Shown piece by piece: positions 26,415 to 38,945 of a DNA stretch of 64,000 nucleotides. The notes under the pieces are model-generated. The model made no database searches, had not been told where the DNA came from, and worked only from the letters and a program-made list of their open reading frames with translations. Positions within the stretch are counted from its first letter, which is position 1; every line of letters starts with the position of its first letter. This stretch comes from Stratiolaelaps scimitus (lineage: Eukaryota; Arthropoda; Arachnida; Mesostigmata; Laelapidae), in assembly GCA_019614645.1 (NCBI GenBank), contig JABWDB010000008.1:8370001-8434000 (forward strand), given 5' to 3'. The position numbers and the translations under genes were made by a program.

Positions 26415-27614
26415 CGTAGCGCAACAGAATAACACCTGGAAGGCAGCCAGCCGATCAACGAATATCGGAGAAGGAACAGGTCAGATGAGACGAGACCTGA
26501 AGAGTGCACTCAAAAGTAAATCATGCGAAGATCAATCCGGAGGGGATTAGGGTGAATTTCATAAAAGGAAACTGCTTCAGAGGCTTGAAGATAACAGCTA
26601 TTTGTGGATCAACTATCAATTCGTCGTGGCAGAGATGCGGATCTCAGTTCTCATCTGGTGCTCTTTATAAATTAACCTTGCCATTGCTCGAAATTGTACC
26701 TGAACGTATAGACGGAGTCGATACGTAAAACAGCTAAACGGAAAAAGCTTATCATATCTGTGCGTTTTCGTTCTGTATTCGATTACAGCACGCGCTAATT
26801 TATTAGGATCTATCCTTATTGCTTTCTTGAGCGGCCTGAGTGGTGTAGGTAGTGATACTGACGATACAAAGCCATTGTACGGGAATAATGAGGCCCACCT
26901 TGCAGGTTCAAATGATGTGAAATTTTACATCTAATTGAACGTCAACCTGAAATGCAGAAATGATCAGCCTTCTTCAGGGAGATACGCATGACTAATTATC
27001 TATAATAAGTAAAGGTTTATTTTGAAAATAACAGAAAACAAACCGACCATCAGTGCACGCCTATTCGTTAGCAATTACCGTAAATGTAAAAGGATTGTTA
27101 CCATACTTTTCGAGTTACTAGCACAAACTGACTTACTAACACGTTTGGCCAACAGGGTGCCGAGAATTTCAAATTACAATAAATGTGATGACGAAAGAGT
27201 GTCATGACGCGATACAATGAACTCAATTAATTACATTTTTTTCATTCGGCGTCGAATACATGAGCCGATTAACTCAACAGCTATATAATTATCTCTCTAG
27301 ATAGCACACTCAAGATGTTACCAGTCATTAACACGCCCTTCTTCCCTGCGGGTCGGTATGAAACCACACGACAACTTGGAATGAAAGGAGCGTGGAGGGC
27401 GCGCCTCGTGGTAAATATAGGCATTTGCTAATGAGGTACATGCTACTTCAGCTATTCGGACACGTTCAAACACGGTTTAGTATGCCTCATGTGCAAATAT
27501 AATAGATAAGCTGGCCAAACGCGAAGCACTTCATGGACTAGCGAGCATCGTAAAGGAAAATTCATAGACGTCACGAAATCATGTGCATACAAATGGCTGA
27601 AACACCTCACACAT

Positions 27615-27636
27615 AATATATATATATATATATATA
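27615..27636. repeat. (TA)11 microsatellite
   Basis: Perfect TA array in unassigned DNA, about 150 bases before a strong hairpin. Confidence 0.9.
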
Positions 27637-27788
27637 CAAACATTTGTTGTTGTTGGCGGCTGGTGGCCCCACCTTTCTCTTCTACTAGACACTTTTCGAC
27701 ACTTGTCTATATGGCCACATTACTATGGGAGATTGTTGTAGATTCAACAAAGAGCTATTTCACACCAACAGAAGAATGTCAATGGAAA

Positions 27789-27840
27789 GAAGTTACACAC
27801 ATCCCCAAGGGCCACGGCCCTTGGGGAGGTGTGTAACTTC
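27789..27840. repeat. Near-perfect 25-bp inverted repeat
   Basis: Arms 27789-27813 and 27816-27840 are complementary with one mismatch and only two bases between them. The arms begin GAAGTTACACAC and end CCCCAAGGGCC. This would extrude as a cruciform or fold as a tight RNA hairpin. It is not next to a recognised gene. It may be a small fold-back element or replication-slippage product. Confidence 0.9.
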
Positions 27841-30800
27841 CAATTATGTAGAAGAAAAGACAGTCTTGGAGTTGAGTCTCAGCAGTTAGGTGGCAGGCCT
27901 CGACCTTGAATCTATAGATATTTCTCACAAGACAAGACCAACCTTTTCCAAGCACACGAAGGTGACAGTGAGCTGAACCAGCTCACGCGCGAATCTGATT
28001 ATATTCCGGTACAGGAGCGAATCGCGCAACTATCACCTACGAGTTGCTATCCGCTATGCCGAAATATCGCACAGGCACACAAGGGACAGGCAAGCGCAAT
28101 AGTTTACATTCGCTGGCGATATGTACTTGTAATGATTCGAACGTACACCTCCATATCGTTAATGCACAGTAAGTCGACGGCTGCGTCAATGGACCAATAA
28201 TGTGTCCAGCGTTGAGTAACACGCGATATCCTATATTTGCTTCGTCAGCTCGACCTGAACGTTCGGAAACTCCGAACTCAAACAGCGTCGAGTTCGTCGT
28301 CGCTAAACTGCGCTCCCCGTTCGACCAAATGCTATATTTCGAAATGGGATTACGCAGCCCTCGCTGAGTTTGAAGTTCACTTCTATCACAACTTCCACCG
28401 TCGCGTGGGTCGAGGCCAAGTCAAACACTTAGTTGAACGGTCAGCCGTGAGCCGTGTAAAGACAAGAACGGCCAAGATTAGTCACGGATTTTCACGGAAT
28501 CATAACTATTCGATTTCACTGCAATGCTGTTCTGTGATTTGAGGACAGAGTGTTGACTCCCAGCTTGCTTGCCCAAACCTCCATTGGTTACCAGACATCC
28601 GTTTACAATTGAGCGCGGCTGGCTGGCAGCGATGGTAACATATACATATACATTTCCGAGCCGTTTCGAAACGTTCACTGGTCCGACGAAAACGTCTGAC
28701 GAAATCATGTCGACAGAGTGCTCGAGCTCGAACTGCTTGTGAACTGTTTCCTACAATGGCCATGCGGGTGAATGAAATGGCTCAACGATGGCGTGAATTC
28801 ACCATTGTGAACTAAGCGCACTAATACGCCACAAACGAAATTGTCAATTCCATCAATCGTAATTCACAATTGGCTCAATGAGCGAATTACTATTGTACAG
28901 GTGTTCATTTACTTAGTCACTATGATTCTATATGAACGGTGACGGCTTGCGCGCACTCGGGGAAGATCGGGGACGAGACAAAACCCATCGACGCCAATCG
29001 CGGCCTGTTTCCGTGGCGAACCCTAGGCCACGTGCGCGTCAGCAAAAGTCTGCAGGGATGCACGTATGACGTGACTAGATTCTGACTCGCATTACTGCGA
29101 AATACTCTGCTGTGCAATGTACGTGATGACTACGCTTAGTCAGGTGAGGCCGCTTGTAGCTGCGTAACTGGAAAGCTAACGGCGCAGCCATTCTATGTGT
29201 TGCTGATAATCCCGTAGCTATTGATTGCTCTGTGGGCTGTTGCTCGTTTCCCGCGGGCCAGCTGCTCATACTCAGGGCTGAGTAGAAGCTGGAGAAATGA
29301 GTCCCGTTATTATTCTGATCGGGAGATTCTTTTCTTAGAAAGAAGAACCCCTTGAAGCGTTTGATTCCGCCGATACAGTTGTTTCATCGGGTGCAATGAC
29401 CACCGTGCTCTACGTCGAACAGAACAGTAGAAATCAATTACTTATTGCACACAGAGAGATAGGACACCCTATTGTTGTCATGCTTCTGCGGTGTGGTGTA
29501 GTGATGTCATCGAGTGTTTTCTTATACGAGTGTACGTTTCAGCTTGAGTATACAATAGCCTACTCACTTAGAAGTGCATCGTCTGTACTTAGTTACAGAC
29601 AAACCTGATCTTGAGCAGGTACCTGCAACTAAACATGTTTCGGGAACCATTAGTTATTACAATGGCGCATGTACAGCCGGGCTCTAGTCTTTGGTCCGAT
29701 AAAAACGGGCCTAATGCATTAGACTCGAAATTCAACCTCAATTAATAAAAAATTGCTAGGCAAACATACGTGCAATCCAAATCACGCATATTCACCAACG
29801 TTGAGATTGGAAATCCGATTATATGAAGGCGAATTTTGGTTCAAAATGATGAAAATACTGTTCAAGATTCATTTGATCGCATGCCCATGATTTTGTCTCT
29901 TGTTATAACCATCATCATTACTCAATCACCGATTGCCGTTATGAGCAATCATATGATCACCGTGTCGTTCCGCTTGTTATTTAGAAAAACCTATCAAAAT
30001 GTATCAGTAACGCTTGAACAGTCGGGTTCGGCCTCCGACTGCAGTTGAATGCTTGCAAGATTCTCACCTCAAACAACCAACTTCTCGAATACGGCCAATG
30101 AAAAATGCTGACTTCAGCATGTTTTCTTTACTTACTCTGTGTAGTTTTTAATGAGAGATAGGAAATCTGTGCTGTCAGCTGTGTCCCCATCATTGTTCTA
30201 CTTATTTCTAAGGGACATATTGTCACACAGATTTCACGAACAGGGTAGCTGCCGCTGCGTCAGAATTGTCAAGCAAAATTGTCTAAGCGAGCGCTAGCAG
30301 CGCGTAGCTGAGCAATTGGGGATTAAAAAAGTACGCAATATAATAATTTTCGTCACCGCTTTCTCTCAGAAGTAACAATATTAATCACTTACATAAATTA
30401 ATCATTTTCATTACTTACTTTCAAACGAAAACGCCGAACCAATTATCTCTCTGTGTCTTTCCAAGATAGGGAGAAAATGCGACACAAACTTATATCGGGA
30501 TTGATCAAAGTATCCACAGTGGGCCATTGGACTAGAACAGAGCTCACTCGTTGCCATTTGCGTAACGCGTGCGTCATCAGCGTGGTGGCCACTACAGGAT
30601 CCGAGGATCTACTTCTGCCAGGATCCTACTGAATGTGAGGCTCTTCAATTGACTCGTACCCGCCATCAGCGTCATCTAACCTTGAGTTCTCCGAAACTAT
30701 CTCCAACCGTTGACACGGGAGATAGCTGCCACTCATTTAGTGTTGTTTCTTTTTTAAATTTAATTGAGCATCGTTTGACAGTGCTAGACTACCGTTGTAG

Positions 30801-31053
30801 TCCGAGTGCATTTTCCCGACCTTCAACATTTCGGCCTATAATAAGATTTGTGTTCTCCTACTATCGAGCTGACCCCTGCCTGACGACGTGATCTAAGTTT
30901 CGATTTTCGATCGGTTTGCAGGCCACGTCTGCAGAGAAACGAACGATCCTCGAACGCTTTCATATAAGGATTTATGCACAGGGAAATAGCGCTACCTATT
31001 GCCGAGGAGGCGTTCTGAATACAAAGTTGGGCAATTCCAGTGTATGGTTGATA

Positions 31054-31083
31054 TTATATATATATATATATATACATATATAT
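31054..31083. repeat. (TA)n microsatellite
   Basis: TA array with one C substitution. Confidence 0.9.
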
Positions 31084-32391
31084 GAAATATATTTCGCCGA
31101 CGAACTCGAAAAGGGCGCTAATTAGTTCTCTGATATTTTTTGTACAGGCTAGCTTGAAGACAAATCAATATATTACCAAAAGGACATCCCTGGGGAAAAG
31201 AAGCTTCATAAAAAAAACATGAAAACTTGAGCATGGGTGTCCATTGCTGTCATTAAAAAGACAAGAGGCTCATACGCAGTGAGGTTCATTAGCACACAGG
31301 TCAGGCGGGATCGTATCTATCATTCTACACTGAACTATACACCCACGTTAAGCTGGCGGAAATATTGGTGCTGAGAGGTTTGAGCCCGGGAAAAATAAAA
31401 CGTAACATTATGGTTTTACGGTGTAAGCTCCATGTAATCGTCCCACAACGTCTTGAACCTTTTGTATCATAATATCAGGTGTTGTATATTTTCACTGGTG
31501 AGCGTTGCTAGCCAGAGAGACCGCAACTGTCCGATCAATAATATTCTATATGCTTGGCTTCAAAAAGTCAGCGGGCTCTACAGTGATTGTGCAATACGAC
31601 ATGTACGAATGTACCTATGCTGCCCAGAGCTGCAACGTGGCGGATAAATGTGCCACCAAGTCAAGGCCGCTCCTGTGATCGCCGGATCGTCACCGCTGGC
31701 CACAGCCAGTGTCCCCCACTCCCCTGCACTTGACCCCCGCCTGAAATCAGCGGTAAGCATCTGACCGCACGTCCTCTGCGATGGCTTAGCCAGGACGCCC
31801 GGCGCAATAGCTGCCAATGTATGAATGAATGAACAGCGGCGATACAAATTGTCAACAAACAACATACTTGTCGAACCACGGAGGCGGAACCGAATTGGGT
31901 ACAAAATTGAAATCGATATACGACAACATGTAGCATGGGGCACCAGCAAACCGTTCGTCAAGTGATCTTCATTCGCTCATTCCATGATCACTGGTGGTGT
32001 CATTTCACGCCACCGAAAGTCTCGTCAGAATGCAGCTAGTGCAGTCCTGATTCACTGTATATCGATGTGAATTTGGAGGCGTCACGAACTGTCTATCAGA
32101 TGTTATGCGGCGTGATCGCCCGATTTAGAGGAGAGAGCTGGAAGAACAGGAATACTGCTGCTATCGCTAATTTTGGTGCTCATTTGTAAATCAACTACGA
32201 TCTCTGTCAAGGGGTGTACAAGAGTGAAGGATGGTACGTTATTGGATAGATTGGGCTTCAGTTCGTGCAATTATTTACAGGTGATTGTATTATACATGGC
32301 CATTGAATATTGAGGTTTTGCTGACACGGACATTTGCGTCTCGGGCAAAGTATGTCGCGGAGGTAAATGTTTTGATTTCACGGAAGGAGCC

Positions 32392-32406
32392 GGGGGGGGG
32401 GGGGGG
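32392..32406. repeat. G15 homopolymer
   Basis: Fifteen consecutive G residues. Rare in this sequence and a likely site of assembly-length error. Confidence 0.9.
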
Positions 32407-34550
32407 AGAACTAAAGCTAAAGCAAGAGCATGTCTGCTAGATTCATTAGTAATAAAGGCTGCTAAAAAAAGTGTTTTAAAAAATCGATTTCAAAGGTGAT
32501 CGTTCGACGGTTCGAGGGGATGACGACGGCAGCAAGTGGGAAGGGCAGCTCCGATGCTATATTTCCGCTATACCCTTCGACATGGTACAAGCGAGCACGG
32601 CACAGGACGCGCATCCTTTTAATCCTTTCGACGATGAGCACTCCGGACGAGGTGAATAGGCCATTAGCCGAGACGTCGCGGCTTGTGCCAGAGATCGCTC
32701 TCAGAGAATGGTTCTGTGAGTGATTCGAGCCTTATGAGACAAAACCCTGGCAGCCACCGCTCCGTATTGGAGGCTCATAGCATAACAATCGAAGAAGCTG
32801 CACCTTGTACACCCGAAGGAGACTTTCTCGCAGAATACAAACGTTCGTAAGACCCCTTGAGAGCCGCAATAATTACATAGCACTCCGGACTAAGGGCCCA
32901 CAAGTGAGCTTGAAATTTCATCGTCTCGTAAAAAGAGTGAAAAAATGACATGTAAATATTCCTCACCCTGACAATAAGGACAGAATAATGTCGGTCCTGG
33001 CACAAAAGAGAAATTTTGCATCCCTAACTATTTGACTAACTACTACTTCTACTACTGCTGCACGCACTCACAATTTGTATATAATTTACTAGTTACGACG
33101 TGCTTAGCTGTTCTCATGCGTCCACCCCCATGATTTACACCCACCTCTCGTTTGTTGGTGTCCTCACCTTGCTGTAATCGACTGTATGCTGCGTGGCCCC
33201 TGCGAGGTACGATGTGAACGTCAACGACGGCCGGCTGTCAGCTGGTGTCAGTAACTAGCTCAGCGACTTTGTGACATATTACAGTTAATCTAATGATTTC
33301 AAGTACGACGATCCCTATTGGAGATTCCTACTGGGTTATCAGTCTGATTTCGACGACAGATCAGATAGATGATCAGGGCGAGAAACGTGGGAAAGACACA
33401 TTGGTATAACGACACCGGTAGTTCAGACGGCTCCCCCGTCCTCGCTGTCTCAAAGGCCGCCAATGCGAGTACTGCGATGCGTTCGGCCTGTTTTTGTCCG
33501 CGGCGTTCCCGTCATCGTGTTGATCGAAGTAGTTAATGTGCTAATCGTTTCGCGGACGTTGAAATCGCCGGGGAGAGATCGTAACCGCCACCTGCTCCAA
33601 TCGTATCAGCTGCGAGGGCGGCCGATTCGTTGAGTAGTTGCCGTTGTCGAGGTCGTCAACAACGATACCCAACAATACTTTGAAGGGTCCTCCCTGATTG
33701 TCCGCTGGTCGGATCCTGTCGGATGAAGGCAACAAATTTCTTCAAGAACAATCACTTGTTACACACTCGCCGTCCCGGCGTCCCCTCCCGACATGACAAA
33801 AACGAGAGATTGCTGCTTGTTTGTTGATCCGAAGCCGGTAAGCCGTCCACAGTGGGTCGCGTTCTTCATGGGACACCATCCGTAACCGATTGTTTGTTCA
33901 TCCTCATTTAGCCATCACCGCAAAAGAGATCGATGCCAGACGGACAAGTTCACTCGAACGTATGGAGCATGCAGATAGCGGATCCTTCTGCTCCCGTTAC
34001 TCTGGCTACGCCAATATCACAACCACTTACCGGTCCACGGCACGGGGAGAGAATATAGGACGGCTCGTAAACACAGCCGCCATCACCCAGACCGAATCAT
34101 GGATAAACAGAGGATGCTCAAACTAACAGATATCATGCGATCGTAGTGAGCAAGCTAGCGTTGTCGTTTTCGATACAATGGCCTGACTTGTTACGTCAAC
34201 CGGACACACAGCTGAGTGCTGGGTCACAGGTATCAAGCAAAGTCATAGACAACAAGCGATTTATTTTTATCGTTGAGCCTGGCTTGAGCTTTGCACTCCT
34301 CTCGTATTCCCACTATGGAACCGTCTACCCACAAGTGTCATTGACCACTTTGGTTATGTAGAGATTATGAATGTGAATGTACCTTCTCCTTCGAATGTCT
34401 ACTGTAATGTTGTATTCACTCATTCACATTATTTCGATTGAGCCAATGTGTATTTGTTACACACGGCAGTCACGAGGTACAGCTGATGTTTTGTCGTTGT
34501 GTCGTCCGAATGTCTACCAGTCAATTTATCAATCAATCAATCTATTGTAA

Positions 34551-34570
34551 CATCATCACCGGTGATGATG
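34551..34570. repeat. Perfect 20-bp palindrome
   Basis: CATCATCACC followed directly by its reverse complement, embedded in a GATGAT-rich stretch. Probably arose from the simple repeat. Confidence 0.85.
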
Positions 34571-34843
34571 CCCGATGTATGATGATCCATTTCTGACTCT
34601 TTCTGGTAATAACGTCCTCTTGCTCAAACGCACGTCGAATGTTGAACGTGTCGACCACAAACGTGACAGCCAAAGTGACACCAGTCAGTATTTCTACAGT
34701 GGCTGTTGAGTATGAGCGAGCGGCGGCGACGACGACGACGACAATGAAATGGATGAAACAGCACCACCCCCGAGTACGAGTCCACTATCACAGGAAGGCA
34801 TATATATATCTACTCGACAGGGACAGAATGAACACAACCGTAG

Positions 34844-35161
34844 ATGTCCAGAGCCCTAAGCGTCAGTGAAACAGTCAGTCGAGCGGAAACACGACTCGTG
34901 CGGCTGCTGGTGCTGTTGTTTTTGTTGTCTCTACAGCTGCAGTCGCTGCTGCTGCTGCTGCTGATACAAGGTGGCCTGGGGGCCGAGAGGTGCGAAGCGC
35001 GCGACTGCTCACTAGCTACCACCATCCGCGCTCACTTGCAGAGAGCTCACCAGCGCTGCCAGCTGTCACTGGAACACAGAGCCAATAACAACACGACTAC
35101 CTATCCACTGCGGCAGCGGTGTAGTATCCCGGAGGAGAAGACGCTGCGAGCACTACTATAG
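34844..35161 (+). CDS. Possible secreted or membrane protein exon with signal peptide
   Basis: Not recognised. The frame opens with ATG, then a basic/polar stretch of about 22 residues, then a strongly hydrophobic Leu-rich segment (VRLLVLLFLLSLQL, continuing to LLLLLLIQGGLGA at about residues 33-48) that resembles a signal peptide ending near a Gly-Ala. The following mature part (about 55 residues) has four Cys, including CEARDC, and an Asn-rich stretch with an N-x-T site. Part of the Leu run comes from a CTG repeat, so composition alone may explain the hydrophobicity. It could be the first exon of an extracellular or receptor protein, with the stop codon intronic. No splice partner was found. 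Confidence 0.3.
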   Translation: MSRALSVSETVSRAETRLVRLLVLLFLLSLQLQSLLLLLLIQGGLGAERCEARDCSLATTIRAHLQRAHQRCQLSLEHRANNNTTTYPLRQRCSIPEEKTLRALL

Positions 35162-35798
35162 CGTAGTAATCACCCAGCCCGCCAGAAGCAGGCTGATTGC
35201 TGTTCGTCGATGTGTATACGGCGTCAACCGTTGGCGGCCGCAACTTGCTGGCTGGCGATGAAGATGGTGATTCTGCTCGGCGCGGTGGCGGCGATGCAGC
35301 CGCCTGCAGAGCCCTCTGCGAGGAGAGGCCCTCGAAAGAATGGGAGAGTCACAGCAAGGAACACCGGTCGGGGAAAGGGCAGGTGAGATTCGATACAAAA
35401 TCAGAAAATCCATGAGGTGTTGAGGTTTGCAACACGGAGAAGAGTGTGTGTGTGTGCGTGTGTCAGGCGGTACGGGTGTATTTCATGCACGTTTCCTGGA
35501 AACGAAATCTTTTTACACGTTTGTACTTTTTTTCATTGTACGAAAGCTAAGTATACGATAATAAATAGCAGAAAACGTGAACACACAGCTCGGCTGGACT
35601 AGTCGATGCCGGCGCGCCTGTTGTGAGATCGAGGAATACAACATGGGCAGTTTTGGACGGTACAAACGGTGTTTAGCTTTGGCGAGCTGCTCGTTATTCT
35701 CATCAATCGTTCTTGTCATTTTGTCGAGAGAAGTGAAACAGGGTCGCTAAATGAGCAGCTTTAATATGTACCGCGTATTAAGGCTGAACGAAGAAGAA

Positions 35799-35815
35799 TA
35801 ATATATATATATATA
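35799..35815. repeat. (TA)8 microsatellite
   Basis: Short perfect TA array. Confidence 0.85.
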
Positions 35816-36042
35816 AGCGTTGGCTAATACCGTCGAATGTTTGTTCATACGCAATCGACAGTTTTACTTTTAACTAGTACTTGTTCTTTGATGTTGCTAG
35901 TCAGCAAGCGGTAGAATTATATTCCATTGAAGTATGCCCTAACAATCTCAATAGAACGTGCCGAATTTATCCCGACCGTTTGCTCTCCCGCGCGCGATCC
36001 TTATTTCGATAGCAGACGACTGCGCCCCCAAATTCAGCACAG

Positions 36043-36067
36043 GGAGAGAAAGAGAGAGAGAGAGAGA
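36043..36067. repeat. (GA)n microsatellite
   Basis: GA run with one interruption. Confidence 0.9.
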
Positions 36068-37606
36068 TATCGAAGCGAGAGTGTGTTTCGTAAACACGCT
36101 GGAGTTGCACGTGAGTAGTTTCGGTTTATCGAAGCCACCACGAGAATCCAAATTTGTTCTCATAGTGAAGGTTGTGACTACGTTAGCATTGATGAGCCAA
36201 AAGGTCAGCAACCTCGTGAAAGTCAACGTGTCGTGGTAAGAGTCAGACGGTCGCTAGATATTACGTACCGAGATTGTTGAGGAACAGAGATTCATGCGTG
36301 CGCCATTATACGACCCATAGCACCGCGATCTGAGCAGCGACGGACGGTGCGCGAAACGGGAGGTCGTCGTTCTGGACCTGTAGTCGCTGCAGCAGCGTTC
36401 TCATGAGTATCGAGTCACAAAGTCACTCACCTGATCACATTTGTAGCATGCTACTACACTGAATGATGTGTATTCGCTGTGAACGGGTCACTGCTTGAAC
36501 GCGCTTTTTTTCGATAGAAGACGTTGTTCGGATTTACTTAATTTGCAGGAGGGAAAAAAGGGACGGCTAATTACAAACAAAGCTTTCGACGGTTGCTGTT
36601 CTGGGCCTATGGCCAGTCTTCCGTTCGAACTGATCCGAGTTATATGTGTGGGGCTGTATTCGAATTTAGGTAGAAGGGTCTCTGTGTTCACATGTGCATT
36701 TTCAATACTAAGATCGATAACTGGTACCTGTATTGTTCGTGGACGGTTATCCGGTATATCTGGTGCCGGCCTAGAATATGTGCTGGTAATCCATTCGAAG
36801 AAATGCGCAAATTATTTAAGGCTATACTCAAATGCTGCTCATTGTTTTAGATGATTATGCAATCGGGGTGTTACACATTGGGACGTGATGTTCGAAACGG
36901 AGAAGGTTTCCGCATATTTTTCAAGCTGGTGAGATGTGTTCTGATATTTGGACGACTAATCTCTACTGGGTCGTTTTTAACAAAAACGTCATATTTGTTA
37001 CTAATCAATTGTGTATAGTAGTTTGGTGGGTCTGTATTCCGTTATGTGGTGCGATTCTTCTCTGCGAGAATGTTAAAACAGCAGAAGATTCATGTTAGAT
37101 CACGAAGCGTAGTGAGATCGAACGACAGCATTGTATCTCATTGGAAGACATGGTGGAGAATTTCCTCAAACAACTTCTGTAAAACTCCTGACTTCCTCGG
37201 ACACAATCGCACTGTCTCAGTGACTGTGGCTTGAACACCGACAGCCTGTTTAGAATACTTGATAACTACGAGAGGGCACATATCGTTGCATCGTATGCTG
37301 ATGTTGACTAAACGATTTTGATAAAGACGTCTTAATGTCAAGTGCTGCTAAACAGTCTCAGATCTGCGATTACTTCAGAAGACGTCTGCGGCCCTTTTTG
37401 GGGTGAATGGATATCAGTCAACTTCGCGACCTCATCAACAATCCTTGTTTATATTACAAAGCCAGCCGATGCAAACGTACATTCCATGTACAGAAAAGAA
37501 TAGTAAAAAAAATCACATTGTATTTATGACCCTGCTCAACTTGAACGGTCTTCTACAATTATAGTCACTCTTTTTTTTGCCATCTTTCACTCTTGAAATA
37601 TTTCAG

Positions 37607-37796
37607 GGCTATTATCATCACCGCCGGCATCGGAGCTTTTATCCTCGCGAGGAACTCGATAAACAATAGGCGTTATGACGCAATGAAGGTTCGAGAGCGT
37701 ATGCGGCTCTCGAACGTTGGCGAATACAAGAAATCAAGCAGATACTTCTCGAGCAGTAAGACAGACGATTCCCCTGGCCTCGAAAGCGCCAACTAG
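37607..37796 (+). CDS. Small single-pass membrane protein (terminal exon; DUF4748-like)
   Basis: A strong acceptor (pyrimidine-rich tract then TTTCAG) opens an exon of about 63 codons ending in TAG. It encodes one membrane segment (AIIITAGIGAFILA), then a basic stretch NRRYDAMKVRERMR, then a polar tail with YKKSSRYF. This pattern of one N-terminal helix followed by a basic R-Y-x-x-M-K-x-R-x-R-M motif resembles small conserved metazoan proteins of the DUF4748 type, whose function I do not know. The family assignment is from memory of the pattern and is tentative. The exon starts with one base completing a codon from an upstream exon that I could not locate, so the N-terminus is missing. Its stop lies 161 bp before the Tim10 start on the same strand. 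Confidence 0.55.
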
Positions 37797-37957
37797 GACA
37801 TCATCGTTCTGGCCAGATCAACGATTGAAACTTAGGAAAAACTTGGAAATTTCGAGTTCGTGCAGGGTTGGAGGAAAGTCGTCAATCCTCTCAAGCTTGT
37901 ACACACTTGTGACGTTCATCGTTAACGGAAGGGCACGCCAAGAGGACGCCGTGAAAG

Positions 37958-38525
37958 ATGGCGGCAGGGATGCAGTTGGACCCGTCGAAGGTGGCGTTCG
38001 TGCAGGAGCTTGAAATGGAATGGGCGTCCGATATGTATAATAGGTAATACGATAAAGGCAACGATCGAGGGATTGCCATATAGTTGTTGTTAATTGATCA
38101 TATTATTGACCTATAGATCTAATTTGTATGTTGGGCTTCTTTTCCTGGAGCCGGAGAATGAACCTGCCCGCCGAGGGGACCTACTGAATATCAACGTATA
38201 AGAGGCCTGCGTTTTAGTCTAACGATATGCGGATGCAAAAGTGTTAAACGTTTCTTGTGATAATCACTTGCTGACGCGCAATAATATTGTTGTTTTTCGT
38301 CCGGGCGATGATTGCAGGATGACGTCCTCTTGCCAGAAGAAGTGTATCCCAACCAAATACCGTGAGGCGGACCTATCTAAGGGTGAGGCTGTCTGCGTTG
38401 ACCGTTGCGTTGCCAAATACCTCGAAACCCACGAGCGCATCGGCAAGAGACTCACATCGATCTCGATGCAGGAGGATGAGACCCTCAAGAAGCTGCAACA
38501 ACCGCAGCATCCGTCGATCCCCTAA
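37958..38525 (+). CDS. Tim10: Mitochondrial import chaperone Tim10
   Basis: Two exons (37958-38043 and 38318-38525) join in phase to give 97 residues, the usual size for Tim10. Tim10 pairs with Tim9 in the intermembrane space, carrying hydrophobic precursors to the TIM22 inner-membrane complex. Exon 1 encodes the opening helix ending [12 protein letters not shown] (family: LEMEMMSDMYNR). Exon 2 encodes the twin CX3C zinc-finger-like motif, CQKKC and CVDRC, with the family linker [20 protein letters not shown]. All four cysteines that form the two disulfides are present. The ATG is the first in a consistent frame ([14 protein letters not shown]). Donor GTAATA and acceptor TTGCAG are canonical. 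A possible ATTAAA polyadenylation signal lies about 155 bases past the stop. The identification is secure. Confidence 0.96.
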
Positions 38526-38571
38526 CCCAAGTAGTAACAAGGCCCAACATGTCTGTTCCTGATGAAGAAAC

Positions 38572-38593
38572 TATATATATATATATATATATA
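38572..38593. repeat. (TA)11 microsatellite in the Tim10 3' region
   Basis: Begins about 46 bases past the Tim10 stop and is probably within its 3' UTR. Confidence 0.9.
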
Positions 38594-38680
38594 ATTCTAA
38601 ATTGTTATGAACAACTTGCGTCGATCGGTGCCCATTTACGGATCGTTATTTGGTGCGTTACCTTATAGCGAAGCTTTTGA

Positions 38681-38686
38681 ATTAAA
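38681..38686 (+). terminator. Candidate polyadenylation signal of Tim10
   Basis: ATTAAA about 155 bases past the stop codon. The more canonical AATAAA further downstream, near 38770, is an alternative. Confidence 0.35.
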
Positions 38687-38847
38687 TTAAATTCTTTGTC
38701 ACTATGTGCGAATGGGGCAATGCACAGTAAGATATAGGGAAAGATGTGTCTGATGATAGGGGGTTTTAAAATAAAACATTTTACTGTGTAGATTTAAACA
38801 ATGGGGTCTGCTCCTTTCACCGAGTCATTGAATCTGTTTCAGGGTCA

Positions 38848-38945
38848 CTGAATTCGATCCAGCCTGGATAGGTACCGTCACGAACGCAGTTTCGTGGACG
38901 TTTTAAATGTTAGGCGTGGGTCAGCCCGTAAAATTTACTTAGGTA
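38848..38945 (+). mobile_element. SINE family A, copy 1 (5'-truncated)
   Basis: Contains a tRNA B-box-like AATTCGATCC and then the family's 3' block: GTGGACG, a 7-8 base spacer, and a GGC...GTCAGCC hairpin followed by AAAATTTA. It shares this block with the copies near 42.9, 55.4 and 63.3 kb. Confidence 0.6.

Larger units (their letters stand above)
26484..37606. other. Long stretch with no assignable gene
   Basis: About 11 kb upstream of TRC8 and before the small membrane protein exon. I could not tie any segment to a known family. Weak coding-like patches: plus strand about 31660-31752 (a Pro/Ala/Ser frame ending at a GTAAGC donor), plus strand about 32495-32670 after an AAG acceptor (the frame choice is unclear; one frame contains NPFDDEHSG), and minus strand 33541-33735. 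These could be exons of one or more unrecognised genes. The other contents (TA arrays, hairpin, palindrome) are listed separately. Confidence 0.35.

Noticed and set aside
26009..26509. 166-codon minus-strand frame overlapping TRC8 exon 1
   Set aside because: It is a shifted-frame shadow; the exon 1 frame with IAMRVPGLFIID is the real one.
31578..31961. 127-codon minus-strand frame
   Set aside because: No recognisable motif and it begins without a strong start; the opposite strand looks equally coding-like.
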